Shown here: piece by piece, positions 17,905 through 26,802 of the stretch
How positions within the stretch are numbered: position 1 is the stretch's first letter
Layout: each line of letters begins with the position of its first letter
Origin: Woeseiaceae bacterium
GTDB taxonomy: Bacteria; Pseudomonadota; Gammaproteobacteria; Steroidobacterales; Woeseiaceae
Assembly: GCA_011772865.1 (NCBI GenBank)
Contig: WVYQ01000006.1
Coordinates: forward strand, 1-36,625
Direction: 5' to 3'
Length of the DNA stretch: 36,625 nt
The notes under the pieces: model-generated
Seen by the model: only the letters and a program-made list of their open reading frames with translations
Told to the model about the DNA's origin: nothing
Database searches by the model: none
Translations under genes and position numbers: made by a program

Positions 17905-17966
17905 GGCCAGCGTCGCGGATTCGTCTTGTTATATCGAGCAGGAATCTATTCCGCCTCTGCTGGAAC

Positions 17967-17994
17967 GGAAAAGGGGCTGGCAAGGCCAGCCCCT
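17967..17994 (-). terminator. Intrinsic terminator of the TonB-dependent receptor gene
   Basis: AGGGGCTGGC (17972-17981) and GCCAGCCCCT (17985-17994) form a perfect 10-bp stem with a 3-base loop. Read on the minus strand it is followed by TTTTCC. It lies 25 bases past the stop of the receptor gene (18019) and separates that gene from the RidA operon. Confidence 0.8.
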
Positions 17995-18018
17995 CGTCCT
18001 GAACTGCTTTTGCGGAAA

Positions 18019-20310
18019 CTAATCGCCGAAACGCAAGGTTCCCTGGATCGACAGCGTGCGCGGCGGATCGATATAGCCCACTAGCCACTGCCCGAGGATT
18101 GGCTGCGTGCCCGTCAGGACCTTCTCGTCCGTCAGGTTGCGGCCAATGGCCATGATACTCCACCGGTTGTCGCCTCCTGCGATACCGAGGCGAGCAGACA
18201 CCCGGGTCCAGGAGCTCTGTTCGGCGTCCGGTTCGAGCGTGCCCTCGGTGAAGTAGGCGTCGCTGAACCCGACATCGACGCCGCCGACGATACGCAGCGC
18301 CGAGCCGACAGGAATGTCGAGGTCCAGGTAAACGTTGCCCGAGGTGTCCGCAGCAAAAGGAAGCGGCGCCCCGGTTAGATCGCACACCCCGGTTCCGGGA
18401 TCGTTTGTCGTGTTGCAGGGCGCTTCAGAGAACTCGTCGAATTCTGTATCGAGGAAAGCAACAGCTGCGCCGATGGTCAGCCAGTCCGCAACCGCCCAGC
18501 GCCCGTCGAGCTCGACGCCCTGCGATATGGCCTTGGCAGCATTGCGGACGACAGGGACCGTCGTCAGGACCCCTCCGACGTCTTCGAATACGAAGGAGTT
18601 GACCTGCAGGTCGTCGAAATCGCTGCGGAATACGGCGATGTTGAGTTCTGCCGCGCCGTCGGCAAAGCGGTTCTTCCATCCCGCTTCGACGGATACGACG
18701 CTCTCGTCGTCGTACTCGATATCCTGGGCCCGGACATTGCCCGCAAATGCAAAACCGCCGGACTTGGCACTGCCGGTGACCTTTCCGTACAGCATGGAGT
18801 TGTCCGATAAGCTGAACTGGAGGCCGACTTCAGGCATAAAGTTTTCCGACGACCGACTTGGCGTAACGCCACCGGCTGGCAGATTCGTGCCCGTGCAGAG
18901 GAAGTCTAAGCCCAGGGCGGCGGGTGGCAGCGACGTGCCTGGCGGAAACCCGAGCGTATCGTCGAGCGTGATGACCTGGCACTCATCGGTCCGAATGAGG
19001 TCCTTGTCCTCACTCGAGAAACGCGCCCCAACGTACAGGCTGAGGCTGTCGCCGATGTTCCAGTCAAACTGGCCGAATACCGACCAGAGCTGAGAATCGA
19101 GCGTGTTCAAACTCGACGCATCGATCAGGATCGGTGTACCGCCGAGGATGTCGGGACCAAACTGGCTGGGTTGTTCCTGGAAGTTTTCGGCGTCGTGGTA
19201 GTACATGCCGAAGATGTAATCGAACGTCCGGTCCCCGGCCGAAGCAAGTCGAACCTCGAGAGACGTCTGGTCGTACTCTTCCCGCAACGAGCCGTCCAGA
19301 ATAGTCAGAGCGAGCCCATCGAAGTCGAGCGCCATGTCCATTTCAAATGTCGAGTAGCCGGCGACAGCGGTCAGCGTGCTACCGGAGAACTCGTGCTCGT
19401 AGGTGGCCAGGTAATTGTCGCTGACTACATCCCAGCCCGGGGATGAGCGGTAGTTTACGTCCCACGGGTCGACCAGCGCGGCATCGGCGCTGCGCGTCCA
19501 GTTGAGCTCGCCGTCGCCGGGTTCAAGGGCACTGGCGAAAAGGCCATAGGCTTCGCCGAAATTGCCGTTGAGCGTATTGTCCGAACGTTCGTACTTGAAA
19601 GTTAGCGATGATGCATCTGACGTCGCGATCACGGCAGTGAGCCGTCCGACCAGCATCTCACTGTCTTCCTCATCCTGGCCCGTAAACGTGTTGTCGTAAT
19701 AGCCGTCACGGTCCTGGTAGCGCAGCGCAAGACGCAGGCCGACCCTGTCGGATACTGAACCGCCCATGGCCAGCGACAGGCCGGTACCGCCGTACTCTGT
19801 CTCGTAGTCCGCGCTCAGGTCGGCCTCGAAGGAATCGCCAGGGTTGTTTCGTCGAGTAATCAGGCTGACAGCGCCTGCGGTCGCATTCAGCCCCTGCAGG
19901 ACCGATTGTGGCCCGCGCAGGACCTCGATGCGCTCAACATCGGTGAACGAGGCGGCGTACTGTCGGCTGCGGGGCATGTACTGACCATCGACAAACATCG
20001 TAACGGCTTGTTCGAAACTACGTTCGTTGCCCGAGCCGAGGCCGCGGATCGTAACGTTCGTCGTGGCTATCTGGTAGCCCGTACTGAAGTTCGGTACGAC
20101 GGAGCCAAGGTCGTTCAGATCCGTGATGTTGTAGTCATCCAGCCGGACGCCCGATATTGCGGACAGGGAAATCGGTACGTCGAGTGCGCTTTCCTCGCGC
20201 TTGGTAGCAGTAACCGTGATTTCATCGAGCGCCTGTTCCTGCGCCATGACGAGCCCGGGTAACAGACAAACGCCCAACGCGGCTTTTGTGTATCGGAAAA
20301 TGTTGTTCAT
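18019..20310 (-). CDS. TonB-dependent outer-membrane receptor
   Basis: A 763-residue receptor for energised uptake across the outer membrane. It has a signal peptide (MNNIFRYTKAALGVCLLPGLVMA), a TonB-box-like region LDEITVTATKREE, a plug domain (VPNFSTGYQIATTNVTIRGLG, and VERIEVLRGPQSVLQGLNATAG) and a long beta-barrel. It belongs to the large group of receptors common in marine and sphingomonad-type bacteria whose substrates are often unknown. The last residues are LRFGD, with the aromatic residue two positions from the end. ATG 20310 is preferred over an upstream in-frame start at 20355 because AGGTAATCCT lies just before it and the signal peptide follows. It is divergent from the MFS operon, suggesting uptake of the same nutrient. 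Confidence 0.92.
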   Translation of the reverse strand: MNNIFRYTKAALGVCLLPGLVMAQEQALDEITVTATKREESALDVPISLSAISGVRLDDYNITDLNDLGSVVPNFSTGYQIATTNVTIRGLGSGNERSFEQAVTMFVDGQYMPRSRQYAASFTDVERIEVLRGPQSVLQGLNATAGAVSLITRRNNPGDSFEADLSADYETEYGGTGLSLAMGGSVSDRVGLRLALRYQDRDGYYDNTFTGQDEEDSEMLVGRLTAVIATSDASSLTFKYERSDNTLNGNFGEAYGLFASALEPGDGELNWTRSADAALVDPWDVNYRSSPGWDVVSDNYLATYEHEFSGSTLTAVAGYSTFEMDMALDFDGLALTILDGSLREEYDQTSLEVRLASAGDRTFDYIFGMYYHDAENFQEQPSQFGPDILGGTPILIDASSLNTLDSQLWSVFGQFDWNIGDSLSLYVGARFSSEDKDLIRTDECQVITLDDTLGFPPGTSLPPAALGLDFLCTGTNLPAGGVTPSRSSENFMPEVGLQFSLSDNSMLYGKVTGSAKSGGFAFAGNVRAQDIEYDDESVVSVEAGWKNRFADGAAELNIAVFRSDFDDLQVNSFVFEDVGGVLTTVPVVRNAAKAISQGVELDGRWAVADWLTIGAAVAFLDTEFDEFSEAPCNTTNDPGTGVCDLTGAPLPFAADTSGNVYLDLDIPVGSALRIVGGVDVGFSDAYFTEGTLEPDAEQSSWTRVSARLGIAGGDNRWSIMAIGRNLTDEKVLTGTQPILGQWLVGYIDPPRTLSIQGTLRFGD

Positions 20311-20607
20311 AGGATTACCTTGGATTGAATCTGCAGCTACGTTCGCGGCACGCAAGAAATCGCACCCCCTTGTACTTGGATGACATTATCGGAATCGGCT
20401 CATCCATTGGCATTATCATTTCCGGCACTGGCACTGTCTCATCAAGGAGGCGTGGGCTGCGGCCGTTGCGGCCATTGTCAAATGAGGCACCTGCTCATGC
20501 CGACGCAGCTTTTGGCGTTGCCTTGAGACACGCGATCGAGCTGGATAGTGATAGGCTAGCGCCGAGTTCTCTCCGCCAAACTTGCGGAACCTGAGAGGCA
20601 GAATCTT
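20311..20607. promoter_or_regulatory. Divergent intergenic region between the TonB receptor and the MFS operon
   Basis: This 297-base gap is the longest without a gene and must hold two divergent promoters. A weak plus-strand candidate is TTGAGA (20523-20528), then 17 bases, then TAGTGA (20546-20551). A tandem 9-mer GCGGCCGTT/GCGGCCATT lies at 20459-20476. GAGAGG before the ATG at 20608 can serve as ribosome binding site. I see no riboswitch or RNA gene and no convincing large palindrome. Confidence 0.5.
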
Positions 20608-21867
20608 ATGAATCAGTTCTGGCCGAAGCGATTTACGGTGATTGCCCTTTGCTTCCTGGGGCTCGTCATTGCTTATACCGATCGCGTCAACATATCGATT
20701 GCGGCGATCGAGATGCAGCGCAGCCTCGGTTGGACCGACACGACAAAAGGCATCGTTCTGTCGTCGTTTTTCGTCGGTTACATCCTGTTCATGGTCATAG
20801 GCGGGGTTCTGGCCAATCGATTCGGCGGCAAGGTCGTTCTTGGCACGGCGGTGGTGCTCTGGTCATTCTTCACAATACTCACACCGTATGCCGCGGCCAT
20901 TTCCGGGGCGGTCCTGATCGCGGCGCGCATACTGCTGGGTGCGGGTGAGGCCGTCGCCTCGCCGGCGATTTTCAGTTTGATGGCCAAGTGGGTGACCCCT
21001 GGGGAGCGTGCGCGCGCCGTGTCGTTCGTGTCCTCGGGGGCAACCATCGGGGCGCTGATCGCGCTGCTGACAACGGGCTGGATCGTCGCAGAGTACGGCT
21101 GGCAGATGGCGTTCTACAGTTTCGGGGCAATTGGCTTCGTCTGGGCGATTGCGTGGTATTTCCTGGCTTTTGACACGCCTGCGCAACACCCGCGAATCTC
21201 CCCTGAGGAACGGCAGCTGCTCGCACCGGATGCGGAAGCGGCAAAGGAGAAAGCTCCCATTCCGTGGCGGCAGTTGTTATCCAGCGTGCCGATCTGGGCG
21301 CTGATCGTCAGTGGTTTCGCAGTCAACTGGAGCCTGTATGTCTTCCTGGCGTGGTTACCCAGTTATTTCTACGACACGCAGGGACTGTCGATCATCAGTT
21401 CGGGACTGTATGCGGCAGCACCCTGGCTGGCCATGTCGTTCGGTATGGTCATTGGTGGCTACCTGGCGGACGGCCTGTTAAGCAAGGGCTGGGACCGCAC
21501 GGTCGTGCGCAAGCTGATGCAGACCGTCGGACTCGGGGGTGCGTCTATCTGCGTACTGCTGGCCGGAGGTGCGGAAGCATTCGCCTACGCGCTGGCTCTC
21601 ACTATCGGCTCCCTCGGGTTGCTGTCATTCTGCTACTCGGGATTTGCAGCCGCAGTTATCGACGTGGCGCCGGATCACTCCGACGTCCTGTGGGGGATAG
21701 TGAATACGGCTGGCACTATTCCGGGGATCATCGGCGTTGCCGTAACCGGTTGGCTGGTGGATGTTACGGGCGGGTATGTCGCCGCATTCTCGCTGGCCGC
21801 TGGAATCGGCGCGGTCGGTGCCCTCGTGTTCCTGTTTCTGGGTACGGCTAACCGTGTCATCGAATAG
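20608..21867 (+). CDS. MFS transporter, anion:cation symporter (ACS) type
   Basis: A 419-residue inner-membrane protein with about 12 hydrophobic segments. The N-terminal AYTDRVNISIAAIEMQRSLGW and the loop GGVLANRFGGKVVLG are characteristic of the ACS family (proton-coupled uptake of organic anions such as hexuronates, tartrate, phthalate). The central loop after helix 6 is hydrophilic (PRISPEERQLLAPDAEAAKEK). It is the first gene of a tight eight-gene rightward run and is divergent from the TonB receptor, so it likely imports the substrate, probably a carboxylate, that the following enzymes degrade (inference). Confidence 0.9.
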   Translation: MNQFWPKRFTVIALCFLGLVIAYTDRVNISIAAIEMQRSLGWTDTTKGIVLSSFFVGYILFMVIGGVLANRFGGKVVLGTAVVLWSFFTILTPYAAAISGAVLIAARILLGAGEAVASPAIFSLMAKWVTPGERARAVSFVSSGATIGALIALLTTGWIVAEYGWQMAFYSFGAIGFVWAIAWYFLAFDTPAQHPRISPEERQLLAPDAEAAKEKAPIPWRQLLSSVPIWALIVSGFAVNWSLYVFLAWLPSYFYDTQGLSIISSGLYAAAPWLAMSFGMVIGGYLADGLLSKGWDRTVVRKLMQTVGLGGASICVLLAGGAEAFAYALALTIGSLGLLSFCYSGFAAAVIDVAPDHSDVLWGIVNTAGTIPGIIGVAVTGWLVDVTGGYVAAFSLAAGIGAVGALVFLFLGTANRVIE

Positions 21868-21875
21868 AGTGAACT

Positions 21876-23075
21876 ATGTCGGCAAATAATCTACCCGCAG
21901 CCCCTCGATCTGTGGCTCGCGCAATCAATGTCGAGGACCTTCGGCAGCTGGCGGAGCGGCGGCTGCCGCGGTTTATATTCGATTACCTTGACGGCGGTGC
22001 GGACGACGAGTTTACGCGGCGGCATAACTCGCGGGCTTTCGCGGCGCTTTCCCTGATCCAGCGAGTGCTCGTCGACGTCGACACGGTCGATACGTCCACC
22101 ACGATCCTCGGGATGCCGGCATCCGTACCTTTCGTGTTGTCGTCTACGGGTGCGAGCCGCTTTTTCCATTCCGACGGCGAAATGGCTGCCGCCCGAGCCG
22201 CCGCGAAGGCTAATGTCATTTATGGCACCACGTCGTCGGCGATGTATTCGCTTGAAGAGGTTGCTTCGGTCGGTAGTGCGCCGCGGTTCTTCCAGGTCTA
22301 TGTTTTCAAGGACCGCTCTGTCACCGGTGATTACGTGTCGCGATGCAAGGCGTGCGGTTATGACGCAATGTTTTTAACCGTTGATTGCACGATGGCCGGT
22401 AACAGGGAGCGGGATTTACGCAACCAGCTATCGATCCCGCCAAAGATTACGCCAAAGACGATCTGGCACTTGCTGAACGCTCCGGCATGGACGCTGGATT
22501 ACCTGGCCCATCCCGGGTGGCGTTTCCCGAACGTGGAGGGCTATGTGGACGAATCCAGCAAGGGTGATTTCAATTCGGCCGCTGAGTGGTTTGCGTCCCA
22601 GCTGGACCGCAGTTTCACCTGGGACGATGCCGAGGCGCTGTGCAATGACTGGGGCGGCCAATTCGTCATTAAAGGCATAACGAGTGTCGAGGATGCGAAG
22701 ATCGCCGCAAGCATCGGTGCCACCGGCATTGTCATCTCGAACCACGGCGGCCGGCAGTTGGATCATGCGCCAACGCCGCTCGAGGTATTGCCAGAGATTG
22801 TCGATGCTGTTGGCGATCGCCTGGAAGTGCTCGTCGACAGCGGTTTCAATCGCGGCACCGATATCATCAAGGCACTTGCTCTCGGGGCAAGGGGTATCCT
22901 CATAGGCAAGGCGTATCTCTATGGCCTTGCTGCAGGCGGCGAGGCGGGCGTGGCTCGCGTCATCGAGATTCTGAAGACGGAGCTCGAGCGCAACATGATG
23001 CTGATGGGCCTGCGGTCGATCGCCGATATCTCCAGCGACTGCGTGCGCTGGCGGGACTCGCGATTCCTGCCGTAG
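21876..23075 (+). CDS. FMN-dependent alpha-hydroxyacid oxidase/dehydrogenase
   Basis: A 399-residue flavoprotein of the lactate/glycolate/mandelate oxidase family, oxidising an (S)-2-hydroxyacid to a 2-oxoacid. The FMN-binding and catalytic residues can be placed: FIFDYLDGGADDE (33-45), FQVYVFKDR (139-147), Asp170 in LTVDCT, Lys266 in FVIKGI, the catalytic His290 and Arg293 in SNHGGRQLD, and the phosphate-binding ALGARGILIGKAYLYGLAAGG. The exact substrate is unknown; mandelate-like or aliphatic hydroxyacids are possible. It starts 8 bases after the transporter stop, supporting a common transcript. Confidence 0.9.
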   Translation: MSANNLPAAPRSVARAINVEDLRQLAERRLPRFIFDYLDGGADDEFTRRHNSRAFAALSLIQRVLVDVDTVDTSTTILGMPASVPFVLSSTGASRFFHSDGEMAAARAAAKANVIYGTTSSAMYSLEEVASVGSAPRFFQVYVFKDRSVTGDYVSRCKACGYDAMFLTVDCTMAGNRERDLRNQLSIPPKITPKTIWHLLNAPAWTLDYLAHPGWRFPNVEGYVDESSKGDFNSAAEWFASQLDRSFTWDDAEALCNDWGGQFVIKGITSVEDAKIAASIGATGIVISNHGGRQLDHAPTPLEVLPEIVDAVGDRLEVLVDSGFNRGTDIIKALALGARGILIGKAYLYGLAAGGEAGVARVIEILKTELERNMMLMGLRSIADISSDCVRWRDSRFLP

Positions 23076-23142
23076 AACGCGCGACCGTCGACTTGCATTA
23101 ATTGATAAGGCAGCGCTGCTGCCCTGCAGGATAATTCAAACC

Positions 23143-24468
23143 ATGCGGAGACTTCTCTCTCAATTAGTTTGTACCACTGCGCTTCTCCTGGGATGCATGA
23201 CATCTCCGGCTCAGACGATCGTCATTGACAATGTTCGAGTGTTCGACGGCGCGGCGGTCGTTGCGGGCGAGACGGTGAGTGTCGTCATCACCGGCAATAC
23301 GATTGCTTCGGTTGGCGATGCGGGCGATGCAGAGAATGTCTCGCGACACATCGACGGCGGTGGACGCTGGCTGATTCCCGGCCTGATTGACGGCCATGCC
23401 CACTTGTCGATTATCGCTGCGCCTCACGATCTGCAGCAGCTGAGCTGGGACGAAATCGGCGCCAGGATGGCGGTGCGCAGCGAAGAGACGCTGATGCATG
23501 GATTCACAACCGTCCGCGACCTTGGTGGCCCCGTGTTCGGCCTCAAGAGAGCGATTGATGCGGGCGTTGTGGTTGGTCCGCGCATCTTCCCGTCGGGAGC
23601 GTTCATCTCGCAGACGTCGGGGCATGGAGATTTTCGCCAGCCGACGGACCAGCACCCGTTCCTCGATGGCGCCTCGTCGAACATGCAGCGCCTCGGCTAT
23701 TTTCGCCTGGTGGACGGCCCGGCGCAGGTGCTTGCCGCCGTGCGCGAAAATCTTCGCAACGGCGCGACGCAAGTCAAGCTTATGGGCAGCGGCGGAGTGG
23801 GTTCCGATTTTGATCCGATCGACTCGGTGCAATTTCGTCCGGAGGAGATTCGTGCCGCGACTGGCGCGCTGGCCGACTGGGGTACGTATGCCGGCGCCCA
23901 CCTGCACAACGATGCCGCCATACGGCGAGCGCTCGAAAACGGCGTGCTGAGCATCGACCACGCGTCGGAGATGACGGACGCCACGATGCGCCTGCTCAAG
24001 GAGAAGGGCGCCTACATGAATCCGCAGTTCGGCTGGAACAAGCTTGTCATGCAGGCAGGCTTCCTCAGCGAATTCCAGCTCGAGAAAGCGAGCATTGTTA
24101 TTGACAACGTCGATGAGAATGTACGGCTCGTCAAAAAACATGACGTCGACATCACGTTCAATATCGATGCGTTCGGACCGTATTCGCTTTGGGCTAGCGT
24201 GACGGCCGCCGAGTTTACGGAGCGCCAGAAATATTTTTCGAGCGAGGAGATTCTGCGCCAGGCGACATCGATTACGGCAGGACTGGTCGAGATGTCGGGC
24301 AAACGCAATCCCTACCGTGGCAAGCTTGGTGTCATTCGCGAAGACGCGCTGGCCGACCTCCTGATCGTCGACGGTAATCCGCTCGAGGACGTCAGCGTTC
24401 TGGCAGACCCGGACAACCTGCGCCTGATCATGAAGGACGGGAAGATCTACAAGAACACTCTGGACTGA
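23143..24468 (+). CDS. Exported metal-dependent amidohydrolase (paralogue)
   Basis: A 441-residue amidohydrolase clearly related to the one at 12516-13850: shared segments include GGPV.GLK, PSGAFISQTSGHGD, FSSEEILRQATS-like and LRLIMKDGKIYKNTL at the end. HxH is DGHAHL (His85, His87); further ligands are Lys in QVKLMGSGG, His in AGAHLHND, His in SIDHASEM and Asp in NIDAFGP. The N-terminus is a signal sequence; LLLGCMTS could be a lipobox with Cys18 or a Sec peptide ending at SPAQ. It sits between the hydroxyacid oxidase (67 bases) and an acyl-CoA dehydrogenase (5 bases), suggesting that it releases the carboxylic acid that is then degraded (inference). Confidence 0.87.
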   Translation: MRRLLSQLVCTTALLLGCMTSPAQTIVIDNVRVFDGAAVVAGETVSVVITGNTIASVGDAGDAENVSRHIDGGGRWLIPGLIDGHAHLSIIAAPHDLQQLSWDEIGARMAVRSEETLMHGFTTVRDLGGPVFGLKRAIDAGVVVGPRIFPSGAFISQTSGHGDFRQPTDQHPFLDGASSNMQRLGYFRLVDGPAQVLAAVRENLRNGATQVKLMGSGGVGSDFDPIDSVQFRPEEIRAATGALADWGTYAGAHLHNDAAIRRALENGVLSIDHASEMTDATMRLLKEKGAYMNPQFGWNKLVMQAGFLSEFQLEKASIVIDNVDENVRLVKKHDVDITFNIDAFGPYSLWASVTAAEFTERQKYFSSEEILRQATSITAGLVEMSGKRNPYRGKLGVIREDALADLLIVDGNPLEDVSVLADPDNLRLIMKDGKIYKNTLD

Positions 24469-24473
24469 CGACG

Positions 24474-25619
24474 ATGGACTTCAGAATCTCAGACGAACAA
24501 CAGATGGCGGTCGATTCGATTCGACGCTTTCTCGATGACGTTGTGCGCCCGGCTGTAGCGGAGTACGACGACACGTTCATTCCGAAAGAGCGCATGCAGG
24601 AGCTGCTGAAACAGCTTCTCGACTTCGGGCTCGGCAACGGTCTCGCCTCCGAAGATGACGGCGGCATGGGTCTCGATCCGGTCACATTCGGATTGTTGTT
24701 CGAGGAACTGGCTCGCGTCTCGCCGGACGTTTCAATCGTCGTTCTGATCCAGGAAGAAACAGGACTTCTGCTGAGTGCCGCACCGGATGAGATCAAGTCT
24801 GCGTACCTCGGGCCTCTGCTTGCAGGCGACAAGTTCGGGTCAATCGGCATCAGCGAGCCGGCCGTGGGGTCAAACATCGCCGATATTCGGTGCCGCGCCA
24901 GGGCGGACGGCGACGATCTGCTGATTTCCGGCGAGAAGCAGTGGATATCAAACGGACATTATTCGGATTTCAATATCACGGTTGCGAAGGAGTCGGATGA
25001 TGGCGCCGCCGGCATCGGCATTTACCTGGTCGACCGCGATCAGGGCTACGAGAGCCAGAACATTCCCAAGATTGCGTTGAACCGCCAGTCAACGGCACAA
25101 CTGTTCTTCGACAACGTCCGCATACCGCGAGCGCAAACCCTGTTCCCACCGGGTGAGGGGCTGAAGCGCCTGATGACGTTGCTCGAAGGTTCGCGGCCGC
25201 TGGTGGGATTGATGGCCGTCGGTATCGCGCAGGCCGCGCTGGATTATTCGATCGAGTACGCCAAAGAGCGCGAACAGCATGGCAAGCCCATCGGAGCGCA
25301 TCAGCTAATACAGGCACGCGTCGCAGAGATGGCCGTCAAGGTCGAAGCGTCACGGCTCATGCTCTACAAGGCACTCGACCAGGTAGACAGGGGCACCCGC
25401 AGCGACCTGCAAAGCGGCATGGCGAAGTACTTCGCCACCGAAGCTGCCTGCGAGGTGACGCGCCACGCGATGGCGATCCACGGCGGCAATGGCGTTACCC
25501 GGGAGTTTCCGGTCGAGGAGCTGTACCGGATGGCGCCGATCCTGACGGTGACCGAGGGCACGCCCGAAATGCAAAAACTGATCATCGGCCGCAGCCTGCT
25601 CGGCATGCCGGCGTTTTAG
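24474..25619 (+). CDS. Acyl-CoA dehydrogenase
   Basis: A 381-residue FAD-dependent dehydrogenase forming a 2-enoyl-CoA. Landmarks: IGISEPAVGSNIADIR (about 123-138), ISGEKQWISNG, YAKEREQHGKPIGAHQLIQ, AIHGGNGVTREFPVEELYR. Unlike the other two dehydrogenases of the window, it has the catalytic glutamate at the MCAD-type position (Glu361 in VTEGTPEMQ). It begins 5 bases after the amidohydrolase and is followed after 10 bases by a thiolase-like gene, so it should supply the dehydrogenation step for the hydratase and aldolase-like proteins downstream. Confidence 0.92.
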   Translation: MDFRISDEQQMAVDSIRRFLDDVVRPAVAEYDDTFIPKERMQELLKQLLDFGLGNGLASEDDGGMGLDPVTFGLLFEELARVSPDVSIVVLIQEETGLLLSAAPDEIKSAYLGPLLAGDKFGSIGISEPAVGSNIADIRCRARADGDDLLISGEKQWISNGHYSDFNITVAKESDDGAAGIGIYLVDRDQGYESQNIPKIALNRQSTAQLFFDNVRIPRAQTLFPPGEGLKRLMTLLEGSRPLVGLMAVGIAQAALDYSIEYAKEREQHGKPIGAHQLIQARVAEMAVKVEASRLMLYKALDQVDRGTRSDLQSGMAKYFATEAACEVTRHAMAIHGGNGVTREFPVEELYRMAPILTVTEGTPEMQKLIIGRSLLGMPAF

Positions 25620-25629
25620 GAATTTGCGA

Positions 25630-26802
25630 ATGAGCTTAGCCATTATCGGAATAGCAGAACTCCCAACGAAACGTGACCCGGAACGCACGCGCTGGGACAT
25701 GTTGTCGGACGTCTGCATGGATGCGATCCGCGATGCCGGCATCGACAAGGACGATGTTGAGGCGGTTATCTCCGTTAATCCGATGGCACAAGCGCAGATG
25801 GCGCTCGACATGGCGCTCGGCCGCGTCCCCGAAGTCCTGGGGCTCAAAGGCTGCAAGGACATTTGTGTCCTTAACTCTGGCGGTACGTCGACCACCAACT
25901 GCCTGCGGCTGGCCAAGTACTTTATCGACAACAAGCAGGCGCGTTTCGTGCTGATACCGCACACGACGGTGCAGTCCGACATACCGACCGAGGACCTGAT
26001 CAATTTCTTCGCCACCGCGCCATTGGATCCGCAATGGGAGTATCCCTACGGCGTGACGTTCAATGGTGCGATGGGACTCATCACCAATCGATACATGCAC
26101 GATACCGGGGCGACGGCAGAACAGATGGCGTCGGTGACCGTATCGCTGCGCGGCTGGGGCGCACTCGATCCGAATTCGATCTTTTACGGCAAGCCGGTCA
26201 CGCTCGAGGATGTGCTCGAGTCGCGCATGATCAGCACGCCGCTGCATGCCAAGGAGTGCAACTTCCTTGCAGACGGGGCCGGCGCGATGATCGTGACGTC
26301 GCACGAGATTGCACAGGAGCTCGGCCGGCCGGCAGCCTACGAGCTGGGTCACGGAGTGCGATTCACCGGGGCCACGCCAGTGCTTCGGGAAGACCCGTAT
26401 TTCATCAAGGCGTACCGCGAGTCCAGCCAGGACGCGCTGGCCGAAGCAGGCTTGTCGATCGACGACATGGACCTGCGCCAGATTTATGGCGCCTATCCGT
26501 TTACGCAGTGCAGCGCACTCGAGGGATACGGTGTGTGCGAATTCGGCGAGGCGGCGGCGATCTGGGCCGAGGGCCGCTGTGGTCCGGGTGGAGACCTGCC
26601 GTGCACGAGCATGGGTGATGCAACGGGCCGCGGGCATACCGGGTCCGGCGTCAGCATGGCGTTCTACCTCGACACGGTCAGGCAGCTGCGGGGCGAGGCA
26701 GGCGAGCGACAGGTTGCCGATTGCAACCACGCGTTGATCACGACGTCGGGCGGCTCCGTGATGAATGCCTGCACGACGATCTTCGGGAGCGCGCCGCGAT
26801 GA
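25630..26802 (+). CDS. Thiolase-fold protein without catalytic Cys (SCP2-type, aldolase-like)
   Basis: A 390-residue thiolase-superfamily protein of the SCP2/lipid-transfer type. The segment where thiolases carry the nucleophilic cysteine reads CVLNSGGTSTTN (79-90) with no Cys at the nucleophile position, and the C-terminal Cys motif is replaced by TTSGGSVMN. The GHP histidine survives as GRGHTGSG (His336), and Tyr286/Tyr289 stand in IYGAYPF. Cys-less thiolase-like proteins paired with a DUF35 protein, such as Ltp2 with ChsH2, act as retro-aldolases in steroid side-chain degradation; the same role is inferred here. ATG 25630 is chosen over TTG 25624. The stop overlaps the ATG of the DUF35 gene (ATGA). 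Confidence 0.85.
   Translation: MSLAIIGIAELPTKRDPERTRWDMLSDVCMDAIRDAGIDKDDVEAVISVNPMAQAQMALDMALGRVPEVLGLKGCKDICVLNSGGTSTTNCLRLAKYFIDNKQARFVLIPHTTVQSDIPTEDLINFFATAPLDPQWEYPYGVTFNGAMGLITNRYMHDTGATAEQMASVTVSLRGWGALDPNSIFYGKPVTLEDVLESRMISTPLHAKECNFLADGAGAMIVTSHEIAQELGRPAAYELGHGVRFTGATPVLREDPYFIKAYRESSQDALAEAGLSIDDMDLRQIYGAYPFTQCSALEGYGVCEFGEAAAIWAEGRCGPGGDLPCTSMGDATGRGHTGSGVSMAFYLDTVRQLRGEAGERQVADCNHALITTSGGSVMNACTTIFGSAPR

Noticed and set aside
15628..18084. Two plus-strand open frames (397 and 395 codons) opposite the indolepyruvate oxidoreductase and RidA genes
   Set aside because: Both are complements of genes with strong motif support and contain no domain of their own.
18335..19093. 252-codon plus-strand open frame opposite the TonB-dependent receptor
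   Set aside because: Ser/Pro/Arg-rich shadow of the receptor coding sequence with no start context.
20459..20476. Tandem 9-mer GCGGCCGTT/GCGGCCATT in the TonB-MFS gap
   Set aside because: Only two short GC-rich copies; chance is a sufficient explanation, so it is noted in the intergenic entry and not claimed as a site.
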